Shown: positions 52,855 to 62,535 of the stretch, one piece after another | How positions within the stretch are numbered: position 1 is the first letter of the stretch | Layout: each line of letters opens with the position of its first letter | Origin: Palsa-601 sp963801185 | Lineage (GTDB): Bacteria > Actinomycetota > Acidimicrobiia > Acidimicrobiales > Bog-793 | Reading direction: 5' to 3' | Length of the DNA stretch: 64,000 bases | Assembly: GCA_963801185.1 (NCBI GenBank) | Contig: CAWDDW010000003.1 | Span: 682,001 to 746,000 of the forward strand | Program-made: the position numbers and the translations under genes | Notes under the pieces: model-generated | The model's input: the letters and a program-made list of their open reading frames with translations, nothing else | What the model was told of the DNA's origin: nothing | The model's database searches: none

Positions 52855-53068
52855 ACCTTCCCCCTGTTTCCAGACGGTGTCGACGACCTGCCGATACCGA
52901 GAGGACCACGCCGGCTTTGACCCGTGTGGCCATCGTGGCGCGACTGCCAGAGTCCCGAGTCACCTCGCATGACAGTCACCCCAGGGGAACAGTAGGTGCA
53001 GGAGAAATTCCTGTCAACCCACGTCAGATCGTTGCGGGGGCCCTAGGTTAACGGTTTTGAACAGCTAA

Positions 53069-54482
53069 TCAACAGGGAGACGCCGGGGCCACGGAGGGCC
53101 AGCCGATGCCCCGTTCGGCGGCGAGCGCGAGGTCGAGTAGCAGTGGCTCGCGATGGTGGGCCGCCAGCACCTGGACGCCGACCGGAAGCCCGTCGAGCGA
53201 GCAGAGCGGCAGGCTGACGGCCGGGCTGCCGTTCAAGTTCGACGGGGCGGTGAGGGCGGCGTTGTTCATGACCGCCCGCGCAAAGCCGAGCTCGTGGATC
53301 ATGTTCCTCCCGGGCAAGGTCGATGGCGGTGGCCCCTCCGCCTCGAAGGCGACGTCGGGGTTGGTCGAGGCGACCACGAAGTCCGCCGCGTCGAAGAGCT
53401 CGGCCATCGTCTCGTTGAGCTCCCGCCGGTACGACTCCACCCCGGCGGCCTCCTCGAGTGAGAACTGCTCCCGGTAGAGCTTCGAGCCCGATCCTCATCT
53501 CCGGGCTGAGCTGCTCGATGCAATCGGGGTACGCCGCCCCGAGGTCGGCCACGAAGGCCACTTGGCCTGCCATCGCCCACTCGCCTCGCAGGTAGGGGAG
53601 ATGGGGCTCGACGAAGACGATCTCGAGCCCGGCAACCTTGGCCAACTCGGCGCCGGCGCCCGCCACGAGGTCGGCCACCTCGGGCCGGACTTGGGCGATG
53701 CCGAGATCGGGGATGATCGCCACCTTCTTGCCACGCAGCTCGTGTGTCCCGAGGCCCGCCTCCCAACCCGAGACCCGGGGCAGGCTGAGCGGGTCCCTCA
53801 CGTCGGAGCCGTTGCAGGCGTCGAAGTAGCGGGCCGTGTCGCGTACGGACCGGGTGAGACAGCCCATGACCGAGGTGAGCGGCTCGACACCTGCCCGGGG
53901 TCCCTTCGGGATCCGGCCGTAGGTCGCCTTCAGCCCGAACAGCCCCGCAAAACCGGCCGGGATCCGTATCGACCCCCCTCCGTCGCTCCCGGTCGCGATG
54001 GGGAGCAGGCCTCCTGCGACGGCTGCGGCGCTGCCTCCGGACGAGCCTCCGGGAGTCCGTGTCGTGTCCCACGGGTTGCGCGTGGTCCCGTGCAGTGCGG
54101 TCGAGGTGCAGTTGATCCCGCCGAACTCGCTGGCGGTCGTCTGGGCCACGAGGACGGCACCGGTCGCCCGGAGCCTCGTGACAGAGGTGGCGTCGTGCTC
54201 ACCGATCCGGTCGGCGAAGACGAGGGAAGCCTCGGTGTACGGCCAGCCAGCCACCTGCTCGAGCTCTTTCACGCCGAAGGGGACGCCTCCGAAGGGCAGT
54301 TGGACGTCCGCCGACGCGGCGGCCTCCCGGGCCCGTTCCTCGTCGACGTGCGAGAAGGCGTTGAGCGACGATCGCTCCATCGCCGAGAGGGACCCCTCCA
54401 ACGCCTCGAGGGGCGAGAGCGTCCCCGCCCGGAAGGCCTCGACGAGGCCACACGCGTCACCGAGCCACGGTTCAGTTGTCAT
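53069..54482 (-). CDS. Amidase-signature family amidase, frame break at 53481
   Basis: About 471 residues when repaired. Catalytic Lys in GVPFGVKELEQVAGWP, cis-Ser region TPGGSSGGSAAAVAGG, nucleophile Ser in GSDGGGSIRIPAGFAGLFGL. An extra T at 53481-53482 (GAGCTTCGAG for GAGCTCGAG) breaks the frame; repaired, RIGLELYREQFSLEEAAGVE leads into YRRELNETMAELFDAADFVV and NGSPAVSLPLCSLDGLPVGV, the normal C-terminus. ATG 54482 lies eight bases after TACGGT (54496-54491). Divergent from bluB. It hydrolyses an unknown amide. Confidence 0.9.
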
Positions 54483-54490
54483 GGCGCAGG

Positions 54491-54515
54491 ACCGTAGCCC
54501 GGACTGGCCTACGGT
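54491..54515. promoter_or_regulatory. Back-to-back leaderless -10 boxes of amidase and bluB
   Basis: TACGGT at 54496-54491 (minus, eight bases to ATG 54482) and TACGGT at 54510-54515 (plus, eight bases to ATG 54524). Identical boxes and spacing on both strands. Confidence 0.6.
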
Positions 54516-54523
54516 GACGATCG

Positions 54524-55174
54524 ATGTCCTCTGGCCCTGCGACCACCCTCGGGCTGTACGAGGCGATCTACAAGCGCCGCGACGTCCGGGGCCAGTTCAC
54601 GGGCGAGCCGATCGACCCCGCCGTGCTGCGCCGGGTCCTCGAGGCGGCTCACGCCGCACCGAGCGTCGGGCTCTCACAGCCATGGGACTTCATCATCGTG
54701 AGGGAGCCCGCCACCCGTGAGGTGTTCAGGGAGCATGTGTGGAGCGAGAGGGAGCGTTTCTCCGGGAGTCTCCCGCCCGACCGGGCCGAGCAGTTCGCCT
54801 CGATCAAGATCGAGGGGATCCTCGACGCGAGCCTCGGGGTGGTCGTGACCTACGACGAGTCGCGGGGCGCACCGAACGTGCTCGGCCGCCACGCCATCGC
54901 CGACGCGGGCCTCTACTCGGTCTGCCTCGCCATCGAGAACCTCTGGCTGGCCGCCACGGCCGAGGGCCTCGGAGTCGGTTGGGTCTCCTTTTACGAGGAG
55001 GCCTTCCTCGCGAGGTTGCTAGGGGTCCCCGACGGCGTCCGGCCAGTCGCTTGGCTTTGCCTCGGGCCGGTCACACAACTCGAAGCGACACCGGATCTGG
55101 AGCGGGCGGGCTGGCGCAAGCGGCTGCCGCTCGACGCGGTCGTGCACGAGGAGCGGTACGAGCCCCGGCCTTGA
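54524..55174 (+). CDS. bluB: 5,6-dimethylbenzimidazole synthase
   Basis: A 216-residue nitroreductase-fold enzyme that cannibalises FMNH2 to make the lower ligand of vitamin B12. YEAIYKRRDVRGQFTGEPID and AAHAAPSVGLSQPWDFIIVR are the BluB flavin-binding motifs; GLGVGWVSFYEEAFLARLLG and VRPVAWLCLGPV complete the fold. BluB-specific ARRDVR-type and SVGxSQPW signatures separate it from ordinary nitroreductases. No other cobalamin gene is in the window. Confidence 0.93.
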   Translation: MSSGPATTLGLYEAIYKRRDVRGQFTGEPIDPAVLRRVLEAAHAAPSVGLSQPWDFIIVREPATREVFREHVWSERERFSGSLPPDRAEQFASIKIEGILDASLGVVVTYDESRGAPNVLGRHAIADAGLYSVCLAIENLWLAATAEGLGVGWVSFYEEAFLARLLGVPDGVRPVAWLCLGPVTQLEATPDLERAGWRKRLPLDAVVHEERYEPRP

Positions 55175-55200
55175 GCCGCAACCGGCCCCGTCGCCTGGCG

Positions 55201-55885
55201 TCAGCCGATGGCCTCGCTGCGGAGCCGTGGTGGCACGCGCCGCGTGATGTTGACGGCGTGATCGCCGAGGCGCTCGTAGAAACGCCCGACCAACGCCAAC
55301 TCGATCGCCACCGGCACCAGCACAGAGCCCCCGGCGATCTCGGCGATCAGCTGCACGTGGAGGTCGTCCATCTCGTCGTCGAGGAGGTCGATCTGCTCGG
55401 CGCCCGCCGCACGGTCGGCGTAGGCGTCGGCGGCCATCTTCCACATCGAGCAGGCGATCTCGCCCATCCGCTCGATGAAGCCCCGCACCCGTGCCGGCAT
55501 CTCAGAGGGCAGGCTGCGCGTCGCCCGCTGCGCCACGTGCTCGGCGAGGTCGCCGCTCCGCTCGAAGCTCGGGCAGCATCGACAGGACGGCGAGGAGCCA
55601 GCGCGTGCGGTTGGTGGAAAGGCCGCCGGCCATCACCTGTCCGTGGACGCGGTCCTCGATCTCCCGGTAGAGGGCGTCGAGGGCGACGTCGTTCGCGACG
55701 AGAGCACGGGCCGCCTCGCGGTCGCCGGTCAAGAGCGCGTGCGTGGCGCCGGCAACCGCCTCTTCTACCAGGGCGAACAGCTGGATGACTTGTCGGTCGA
55801 TGCTCCGCGCGACCTCGCCGGGATCGGCCGGGGACACCACCGCGCCGTCCGGTGCGCCACTTGACGGGAGCGTGCGCCGGACCAC
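55201..55885 (-). CDS. PhoU-family phosphate signalling protein, frame break at 55565
   Basis: About 228 residues when repaired. The two PhoU three-helix repeats are seen: RQVIQLFALVEEAVAGATHA with EARALVANDVALDALYREIE, and MPARVRGFIERMGEIACSMW with LLDDEMDDLHVQLIAEIAGG and ALVGRFYERLGDHAVNITRR, including the metal-binding E(R)xxDH. An extra base at 55565-55566 (GAGCTTCGAG on the coding strand) breaks it after MLPEL; repaired: ERSGDLAEHVAQ. Start GTG 55885 follows TACCGT (55897-55892) by six bases. It may signal to the SenX3/RegX3-like system at 43 kb. Confidence 0.88.
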
Positions 55886-55979
55886 GCTCTTACGGTACCC
55901 GCCGACGGCCGCCACCACCGACGGATTCGATGCAAGTTTTGCGGACGGATTCCCGGCGAGCCGGGCTAGCGTCGGCTAG

Positions 55980-58900
55980 GTGGCACAAGGGCGTTCCACC
56001 CATCTCGACACAGGCCTCGCACCCGAGCCGGACGAGCAAGAGGTCCTCGCGCTGGGGCGGCGCCTCGCCGGCCTCGGTGCGGGCGTCAAGGCGGGCGCGT
56101 ATCAGATGTCCCGCGTCACCGAGCTGCTCATGAACTGGGCGATGAGCGATCCGGCCTTCCAGTCGCAGCTGTTCCGGCTCGTCGACGTCTTCCCCGCCAT
56201 GAGCGACGACGCCGACACGGGACGGCATCTCAAGGAGTACTTCCAGCGCGGCGTCGCTCCCCTGCCGGTGGCGGCCTCTGCCAAGCTCGCCAATCGTGTG
56301 CCGCTCGGCAAGGCGGTGGCGGCGCGGTTGACGCGCCGCGAGGTGCGGAAGATGGCCGGTCAGTTCATAGTCGGGTCCGACCCGTGGCAAGTGGGGATCG
56401 CGCTCGGCGCGATGTGGCGGGGCGGCACTGCTGCGACGATCGACCTGCTCGGTGAGCACACGTACTCGCACCGGGAGGCCGACGTCTACGCAGCCCGGCT
56501 GACCGAGGTCGTCTCAGCCTTGCTCGACCAGTCCAGGCACTGGCCCGACCGGCCGATCCTCGAGCGGGACGACCTCGGCGAGATCCCGCGGGTCGCCGTC
56601 TCGATCAAGCCGAGCGCCCTTGCGCCCGACTTCCACCCCCTCACGGCCAGCGCCGGCATCGAGACAGCCCGCGAGCGGTTGCTGCCGCTCCTCGAGATGG
56701 CTGCGGCCCGCGGCGCCCAGGTCTGGTTCGACATGGAGCGGTACGAGGCGAAGTCCCTAACGAGCGAGCTCTTCCGGGACCTCCTGAGCGAGCCGTCCCT
56801 GTCCGGCCTGCACGCCGGGATAGTCGTGCAGGCGTACCTGCGCGACTCAGAGGAAGACCTCCTCGATCTGGTCTCATGGGCGAGCGAGCGCGCAAAGTCG
56901 TCGGGGCCAGGCACGCCGCCGGTCGCCGTCCGCCTCGTGAAGGGCGCTTACTGGGACACCGAGACGATCGTGTCCGAGGCTGCCGGCTGGCCGGCGCCGG
57001 TCTTCGAGGACAAGGCCGAGACAGATCTCAACTTCGAGCGGTGCGTCCGCATCCTTCACGGCAACCACGAGCTGTTGCGCTCCGCCTTCGGGACGCACAA
57101 CCTCCGCTCGCTGGCGTACGCCATCGCCACCGCCGAGGCCGCCGGGATCCCCCCGAACGGCTACGAGCTCCAGTTGCTGTACGGCATGGCAGAGCCGGTT
57201 CACGAGGCGGTCCGCCAGATGGGCTGCCGGCTCCGGGTCTACACGCCGATGGGCGACCTCGTCCCCGGCATGGCCTATCTCGTGCGGCGCCTGCTGGAGA
57301 ACACCTCGAACCAGGGCTTCGTCCGGAACCGGTACGCCGAAGGAAAGAGCCTCGATGGTTTGCTCGCCCGGCCGACGGTGACCCACGCCGCGGCCGCGTC
57401 GCCGGCGTCGGCGGCATCGCCGCTGGCGGCTCTCCCCGCTCACCCCGAGCTGGTGTCCCGGCCCGCGACCGACGCCGGTCACCCGAGCGAGTACCGGCCC
57501 GAAGCCCTTGCCGAGTGGTTCGTCCCTCCCGTCAGGGACGCGATGGCCACCGCCATCGACCAGCTCGGGCGCAACCTCGGCCTCGACATCCCCGCACGGA
57601 TCGCCGGCAAGGACGTCCCGACCGATCGCAGGATCGTCTCGGTCGATCCTTCCGATCCGTCGGTGGTCGTGGCGACGTCGGCCTGCTGTGGCGTCGAGGA
57701 GCTGTCAGCCGCGATCGAGTCGACTTCGGGGGCGTATCGCGACTGGTCACGCCGGCCTGCCGCCGCGCGCGCCCAGGTGCTGTTCGATGCTGCGAAGTGG
57801 TTGCGGGAGCGGCGTTTCGACGCCGCCGCGCTGCAGGTCTTCGAGGCAGGCAAGGGTTGGTCGGAGGCAGACGGCGACGTGTGCGAGGCGATCGACTACC
57901 TCGAGTTCTACGGGCGTCAGGCCATCGAGATGGACAAGGGCGGGCACGTGCAGTCGCCGCCGGGGGAGATCAACCACCTGAGTTACCGCGGGCGCGGGGT
58001 CGCCGCTGTCATCTCGCCGTGGAACTTCCCCCTCGCCATCCCGACGGGCATGACCGCCGCGGCGCTCGTGGCCGGCAACACCGTCGTCCTGAAGCCGGCG
58101 GAGCAGACGCCGGCGACCGCCCGGCTCCTCGTGCAGGCGTTGCTCGAGGGAGGGCTCCCCGAGGGCGCCCTTGCGTTCCTCCCCGGCATCGGCGAGGAGA
58201 TCGGTGAACCGCTCGCGACCGATCCCGAGGTCGCCATCGTGGTGTTCACCGGTTCCAAGGCGGTCGGGCTCAACCTGAACGAGATCGGTGCCCGCGTCGT
58301 GCCGGGACAGCGCGAGGTCCGTCGCGTGTTCGCCGAGATGGGCGGTAAGAACGCCCTCGTCATCGACTCCGATGCCGATCTTGATGTCGCGGTCCCGGCC
58401 GCTGTCGCGTCGGCCTTCGGGTTCGCGGGGCAGCGTTGCTCTGCTCTCTCGCGAGTCGTCGCCGTGGGGAGCGTGCACGACGCGTTCGTCGCGCGCTTCG
58501 TCGAGGCTGCGAAGGCACTGCGGATCGGCCCTCCCCGCGAGATGGGCACCGAGATGGGGCCGGTGATCGACGAGGACGCGCTCAGGCGGATCCGCGACTG
58601 GCAGGTACGGGCGCCCGAGTTCGGCGAGGTGGTGCTGCTCCGCGACGATCTGCCGGAGCGGGGGTACTTCGTCGGACCGACCATCGTCACCGGGGTCGAC
58701 CCCAAGTCCGAGCTCGCCCAGACCGAGATCTTCGGGCCGGTTGTGGCGGTACTGCGGGCAAAGGACTTCGCAGACGCGATCGAACTCGCTAACTCCACCC
58801 AGTACGCGCTGACTGCGGGAGTCATCTCCCGTTCCCCCGAGCACATCCGGATCGCCTCCGACGAGCTGAGGGCGGGCAACGTCTACATCAACCGCACGAT

Positions 58901-59078
58901 CATCGGCGCCGTCGTCGGGCGCCAACCCTTCGGCGGTTACGGGATGTCCGGCTTTGGCCAGAAGGCCGGAGGGCCGGACTATCTGTTCCAGTTCGTCGAG
59001 CCCCGCGTCGTCACCGAGAACTCCATCCGGCAGGGCTTCGCGCCCGAGACCGCAGGCGGCGACGGCACCGGGTCCTGA
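55980..59078 (+). CDS. putA: Bifunctional proline dehydrogenase / glutamate-semialdehyde dehydrogenase
   Basis: A 1,032-residue protein converting proline to glutamate. PRODH (TIM barrel, ~110-470): VAVSIKPSALAPDFHPL, VWFDMERYEAKSLTSELFRD and LVKGAYWDTETIVSEAAGWP, LFGTHNLRS-type ending AFGTHNLRSLAYAIATAEAA. ALDH (~530-1015): VISPWNFPLAIPTGMTAAAL, the Glu of FAEMGGKNALVIDSDADLDV and the Cys near residue 820 in FAGQRCSALSRVV. No N-terminal ribbon-helix-helix, so it is not a DNA-binding PutA. Start GTG 55980 follows TAGCGT (55967-55972) by seven bases. Confidence 0.95.
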   Translation: MAQGRSTHLDTGLAPEPDEQEVLALGRRLAGLGAGVKAGAYQMSRVTELLMNWAMSDPAFQSQLFRLVDVFPAMSDDADTGRHLKEYFQRGVAPLPVAASAKLANRVPLGKAVAARLTRREVRKMAGQFIVGSDPWQVGIALGAMWRGGTAATIDLLGEHTYSHREADVYAARLTEVVSALLDQSRHWPDRPILERDDLGEIPRVAVSIKPSALAPDFHPLTASAGIETARERLLPLLEMAAARGAQVWFDMERYEAKSLTSELFRDLLSEPSLSGLHAGIVVQAYLRDSEEDLLDLVSWASERAKSSGPGTPPVAVRLVKGAYWDTETIVSEAAGWPAPVFEDKAETDLNFERCVRILHGNHELLRSAFGTHNLRSLAYAIATAEAAGIPPNGYELQLLYGMAEPVHEAVRQMGCRLRVYTPMGDLVPGMAYLVRRLLENTSNQGFVRNRYAEGKSLDGLLARPTVTHAAAASPASAASPLAALPAHPELVSRPATDAGHPSEYRPEALAEWFVPPVRDAMATAIDQLGRNLGLDIPARIAGKDVPTDRRIVSVDPSDPSVVVATSACCGVEELSAAIESTSGAYRDWSRRPAAARAQVLFDAAKWLRERRFDAAALQVFEAGKGWSEADGDVCEAIDYLEFYGRQAIEMDKGGHVQSPPGEINHLSYRGRGVAAVISPWNFPLAIPTGMTAAALVAGNTVVLKPAEQTPATARLLVQALLEGGLPEGALAFLPGIGEEIGEPLATDPEVAIVVFTGSKAVGLNLNEIGARVVPGQREVRRVFAEMGGKNALVIDSDADLDVAVPAAVASAFGFAGQRCSALSRVVAVGSVHDAFVARFVEAAKALRIGPPREMGTEMGPVIDEDALRRIRDWQVRAPEFGEVVLLRDDLPERGYFVGPTIVTGVDPKSELAQTEIFGPVVAVLRAKDFADAIELANSTQYALTAGVISRSPEHIRIASDELRAGNVYINRTIIGAVVGRQPFGGYGMSGFGQKAGGPDYLFQFVEPRVVTENSIRQGFAPETAGGDGTGS

Positions 59079-59093
59079 GCCTGCGCGGTCTCC

Positions 59094-61320
59094 TCAGAAG
59101 GCGGTGAGCGCCCTCGCGGCGGCCTCGATGTCGTCGACCTGAGGCAGGATGGCGGTCTCGAGGGTCGGCTCGTAGGCGACGAAAGTGTCGGTGGCGGCCA
59201 CTCGCCTCACGGGTGCGTCGAGGCTCGAGAAGCACTCGTCAGCCGCGAACGCCGCCACCTCGGCCCCGAAGCCGGATGTCAGCACGTCCTCGTGGACTAC
59301 GAGCAGGCGGGAGGTCTTCGCGACGGTGGCGGCCACGGTCGCCTGGTCCCACGGGATGAGCGTGCGCAGGTCGAGGACCTCGGCCTCGATCCCGTCGGCG
59401 GCGAGCCGGGCGGCGGCGTCGAGGGATTTCTGGACGGTGGCACCCCACGTGACGATCGACAGGTCCGCCCCCGGGCGGACGATGGCGGCACGACCGAGAG
59501 GCAGTACGTAGTCCGGCGGCGGGAACGGGTCCATGGCGTACTTCTGGCGGAGCAGATGCTTGTGCTCGAGGAACAGCACGGGGTCCTCGCAGCGGAAGGC
59601 CGCCCGCAGCAGCCCGGCCGCATCGGCCGCACGGGAGGGGAAGATGACGATGAGCCCGGGGATGTGGGTGAAGATCGACTCGCCCGACTGCGAGTGCCAG
59701 AGCGCGCCGCCCCTGACGTACCCGCCGATCGCCGTCCGGATGACGAGCGGCACGCAGTAGCGGCCCTCGGTCCGCCAACGCGTCGTGGCCGCCTCCGCCC
59801 TGATCTGGTGCATCGCAGGCCAGATGTAGTCGAAGAACTGGATCTCGGCGCATGGGCGGAGCCCGCGGATCGCCTGGCCGATCCCGCGGCCGACGATGTT
59901 CGCCTCGGCGAGCGGCGTGTTGTAGCAGCGGGCGATCCCGTAGGCCTTCTGTAGGCCGTGAGTGGTACCGAAGACACCGCCCTTTCCTTCCACCTCGTCG
60001 ACCATCTCGGGTGGCGCGTCGGCGACGTCCTCGCCGAAGACGCGGATCCGCTCGTCGTTCCCCATCAGCTCGTGCAGCGTCAGCCGGATGGCGTCTCCCA
60101 TGCCGACGGGCTGCCCGCTCGTCACGAGGTGCCCGGTCGGGTCGGCCGCGTTGGGGGCCTGCGTGGCGGCTCCGGGCAACCCGGGATCGTCGATGTGCGG
60201 GATGGCGAGCACGTGCTCGGTGACCGTCGCCGGGTCGGGCCGGGCGGCCGCGAGCGCCTCCTTGGCTACCTCCGCGACGTGGAGCCGTGCCTGCTCCCGG
60301 AGCTCGGTTGCCTCGTCGGCTGTGAGGATCCCGCCCCGGATCAGCTGGTGCTCGAGACGCGAGATCGGGTCGTGGCTGGCCTCGAGCTGCAAGCTCGGCA
60401 GCCGCCCGGTACTTGGCTTGGGTGTCCTGTGACGAGTGGGAGTAGGGACGGGTGACCGTCGCATGGATCAAGCCCGGGCCCTCTCCGGCTCGCACCCGGG
60501 CGATCGCCTCACGGCCCTTGTCCCGCGAGGCGAAGTAGTCGGTCCCGTCGACCTTCGTTATCGCGAGGCCGCGGAAGCCCCGGACGAGCTCGGAGATCGG
60601 CGCCGGCGCCTGGTCGGACGCCCGGACCGAGATCGCATAGCCGTTGTCGGCGACGAGGAAGACCACCGGCAGGTGCAGGCGGCAGGCGGTGTTCAAGCTC
60701 TCCCAGAACTCGCCCTCCGAGGTGGCGCCCTCGCCGAGCGAGACGTAGGTGACTTCGTCGCCGAAGGCCGTGCAGCCCGGCAGAGTGCGCCGGCCGATGT
60801 AGCGGCCGGCCTCGGCGCAACCGACGGCGGGGAGACACTGGCTGCCGGTCGGGCTCGTCTGGGAGACGATGTTGTGCTTCACGGACCCCCAGTGGGACGG
60901 CATCTGGCGGCCGCCCGAGTTGGGGTCCTCGACCGAGCCGACAGCCTGGAGGAGGATCTCCTTCGGCGTCACGCCGAGGGCGAGGACGAGCGCCTGGTCC
61001 CGGTAGTAGGGGAAGAACCAGTCGTAGCCGGATCGGAGCGACCTCGCCAGCGCGAGTAGCACGATCTCGTGGCCGGCGCCGGAGATCTGGAAGAACACGC
61101 GGGACTGCTTTTGCAGTGTGATCTCGCGGTCGTCGAGCGCACGCGAGATGCACGCGAGCCGGAAGTCCTCGATCAACTCGGCCCGATCGAAGCCCCGGTA
61201 CGTCGCGGCGTCCCTTGCGACCTTGCCATTCGTGATCGGTGCCGGCAGTGGCTCGGGCTGCGACTCCGCCTGCTGCGCCCCGACCGCGCCCCGGCGGCCG
61301 CCCTTAGCCAGTCTCGCCAT
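59094..61320 (-). CDS. 2-oxoacid dehydrogenase E1, alpha and beta subunits fused, frame break at 60391
   Basis: About 740 residues when repaired. Alpha part: SRVFFQISGAGHEIVLLALA, PSHWGSVKHNIVSQTSPTGS, the ThDP motif GEGATSEGEFWESLN and RPYSHSSQD. Beta part: AIRLTLHELMGNDERIRVFG, NTPLAEANIVGRGIGQAIRG, GALWHSQSGESIFTHIPGLI and SIVTWGATVQKSLDAAARLA. An extra A at 60391-60392 (coding GAGCTTGCAG for GAGCTGCAG) splits them; repaired, KYRAAAELQLEASHDPISRL joins the halves through a helical linker. It decarboxylates a branched-chain or similar 2-oxoacid with E2/E3 partners, which are not here. ATG 61320 has AAAGGAG upstream. Confidence 0.88.
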
Positions 61321-61465
61321 CACGACTCCTTTTGCGGGCGTCGTCGCCCGCTGCAGCCACGTGGTCACACTAGAGGTCGCGCGACCCCAGTAGCCCGCCA
61401 ATCGAGGCGAGTACTCGCCCGCCCCGCTCGCCGGCGGGTTGGCCCGATCCCCGGGCCGCTCATAA

Positions 61466-61479
61466 ACTGATATGTCAGT
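61466..61479. promoter_or_regulatory. Palindrome upstream of the NMO-ACAD-TetR operon
   Basis: ACTGATATGTCAGT is a 14-bp inverted repeat (5-bp arms, TATG centre) 49 bp before the nitronate monooxygenase ATG and just after TAAACT (61463-61468). It fits an operator for the TetR-family protein encoded at the end of the operon. Confidence 0.5.
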
Positions 61480-61527
61480 CAACAAGAGCGGTCGCCACGC
61501 CAACCTGCGTTCGAAGGGACGGTTGCC

Positions 61528-62523
61528 ATGCACACGAAGCTGACCGAGATGCTCGGGATCGAGCACCCGGTGATGCTGGCCGGGATGGGCGGAGTCGCCT
61601 ATGCGCCCCTCGTCGCGGCCGTCTCGGAGGCCGGAGGCTTCGGGTGCCTCGGTGCCTCCACGATGTCGCCCACCCAGATGGTGGAAGAGATCCGGGAGGT
61701 GCGGCGGCTCACCGACAAGCCGTTCGGGGTCGACCTCCTCACTGCGATGCCCGGCGGCCTCGAAGACCAGGTCGGCATGCTGATCGAGGAAGGCGCCTCG
61801 GTGTTCGTCGCCGGGCTCGGCGTCCCCTCGACTGTCGTGACGATGTGCCACGACGCCGACGTGCTCGTGGTCAGCATGTGCGGCAAGGTCGAGCACGCGC
61901 GGCGAGCCGTCGCCGCCGGCTGCGACCTCGTCGTCGCGCAGGGAACCGAGGCTGGTGGCCACACGGGGACCGTGGCAACGATGCCCCTCGTGCCGCAGGT
62001 GGTCGACGCCGTCGGCGCGCAGGTCCCCGTTGTTGCCGCAGGCGGCATCTTCGACGGTCGAGGGCTCGCCGCGGCCCTGGCGCTCGGGGCGGTGGGGGTC
62101 TGGGTCGGCACACGGTTCATAGCGACCCCGGAGGCCCGGGCCGTGCCGGGTTACAAGGAGCGCCTCATCGAGGCGCACGAGGACGCGACCGTCGTGAGCC
62201 GTGCCTTCTCCGGCAAGACCATGCGGGTGCTGCGCAACGAGTACACGACGTACTTCGAGCAGAACCCGTCCGAGCTGCAGCCGTTCCCGGCCCAGCTCGG
62301 GCGGTCGATGGGCGACAACGCGTTCCACCTCGGGGGAGGCCCGGAGACCGAGGGGATCGAGCTCGACAAGGAGGGTCTCCCCGCCGGCCAGGGCACGGGG
62401 GCCATAGGCGGGCTGATTCCCGCTGCGGAGCTCGTGAGGCAGATCGTCGCAGAAGCAGAGGAGACGATCAGCCGTATGACCTCCACCGTCGGGTCCCCGG
62501 CGCCGGCCGGGGCTGCTGACTAG
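61528..62523 (+). CDS. Nitronate monooxygenase / 2-nitropropane dioxygenase-like flavoprotein
   Basis: A 331-residue FMN-binding TIM barrel. HPVMLAGMGGVAYAPLVAAV, VSEAGGFGCLGASTMSPTQM, CDLVVAQGTEAGGHTGTVAT (catalytic His near residue 150) and VVAAGGIFDGRGLAAALALG with ATPEARAVPGYKERL. Class II NMO-like; it could also be an enoyl reductase-like FMN enzyme. It sits with an acyl-CoA dehydrogenase and a TetR regulator, so a role in fatty or alicyclic acid breakdown is plausible. ATG 61528 is the only start at the domain edge. Confidence 0.88.
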   Translation: MHTKLTEMLGIEHPVMLAGMGGVAYAPLVAAVSEAGGFGCLGASTMSPTQMVEEIREVRRLTDKPFGVDLLTAMPGGLEDQVGMLIEEGASVFVAGLGVPSTVVTMCHDADVLVVSMCGKVEHARRAVAAGCDLVVAQGTEAGGHTGTVATMPLVPQVVDAVGAQVPVVAAGGIFDGRGLAAALALGAVGVWVGTRFIATPEARAVPGYKERLIEAHEDATVVSRAFSGKTMRVLRNEYTTYFEQNPSELQPFPAQLGRSMGDNAFHLGGGPETEGIELDKEGLPAGQGTGAIGGLIPAAELVRQIVAEAEETISRMTSTVGSPAPAGAAD

Positions 62524-62535
62524 GGCCGCCCGCCC

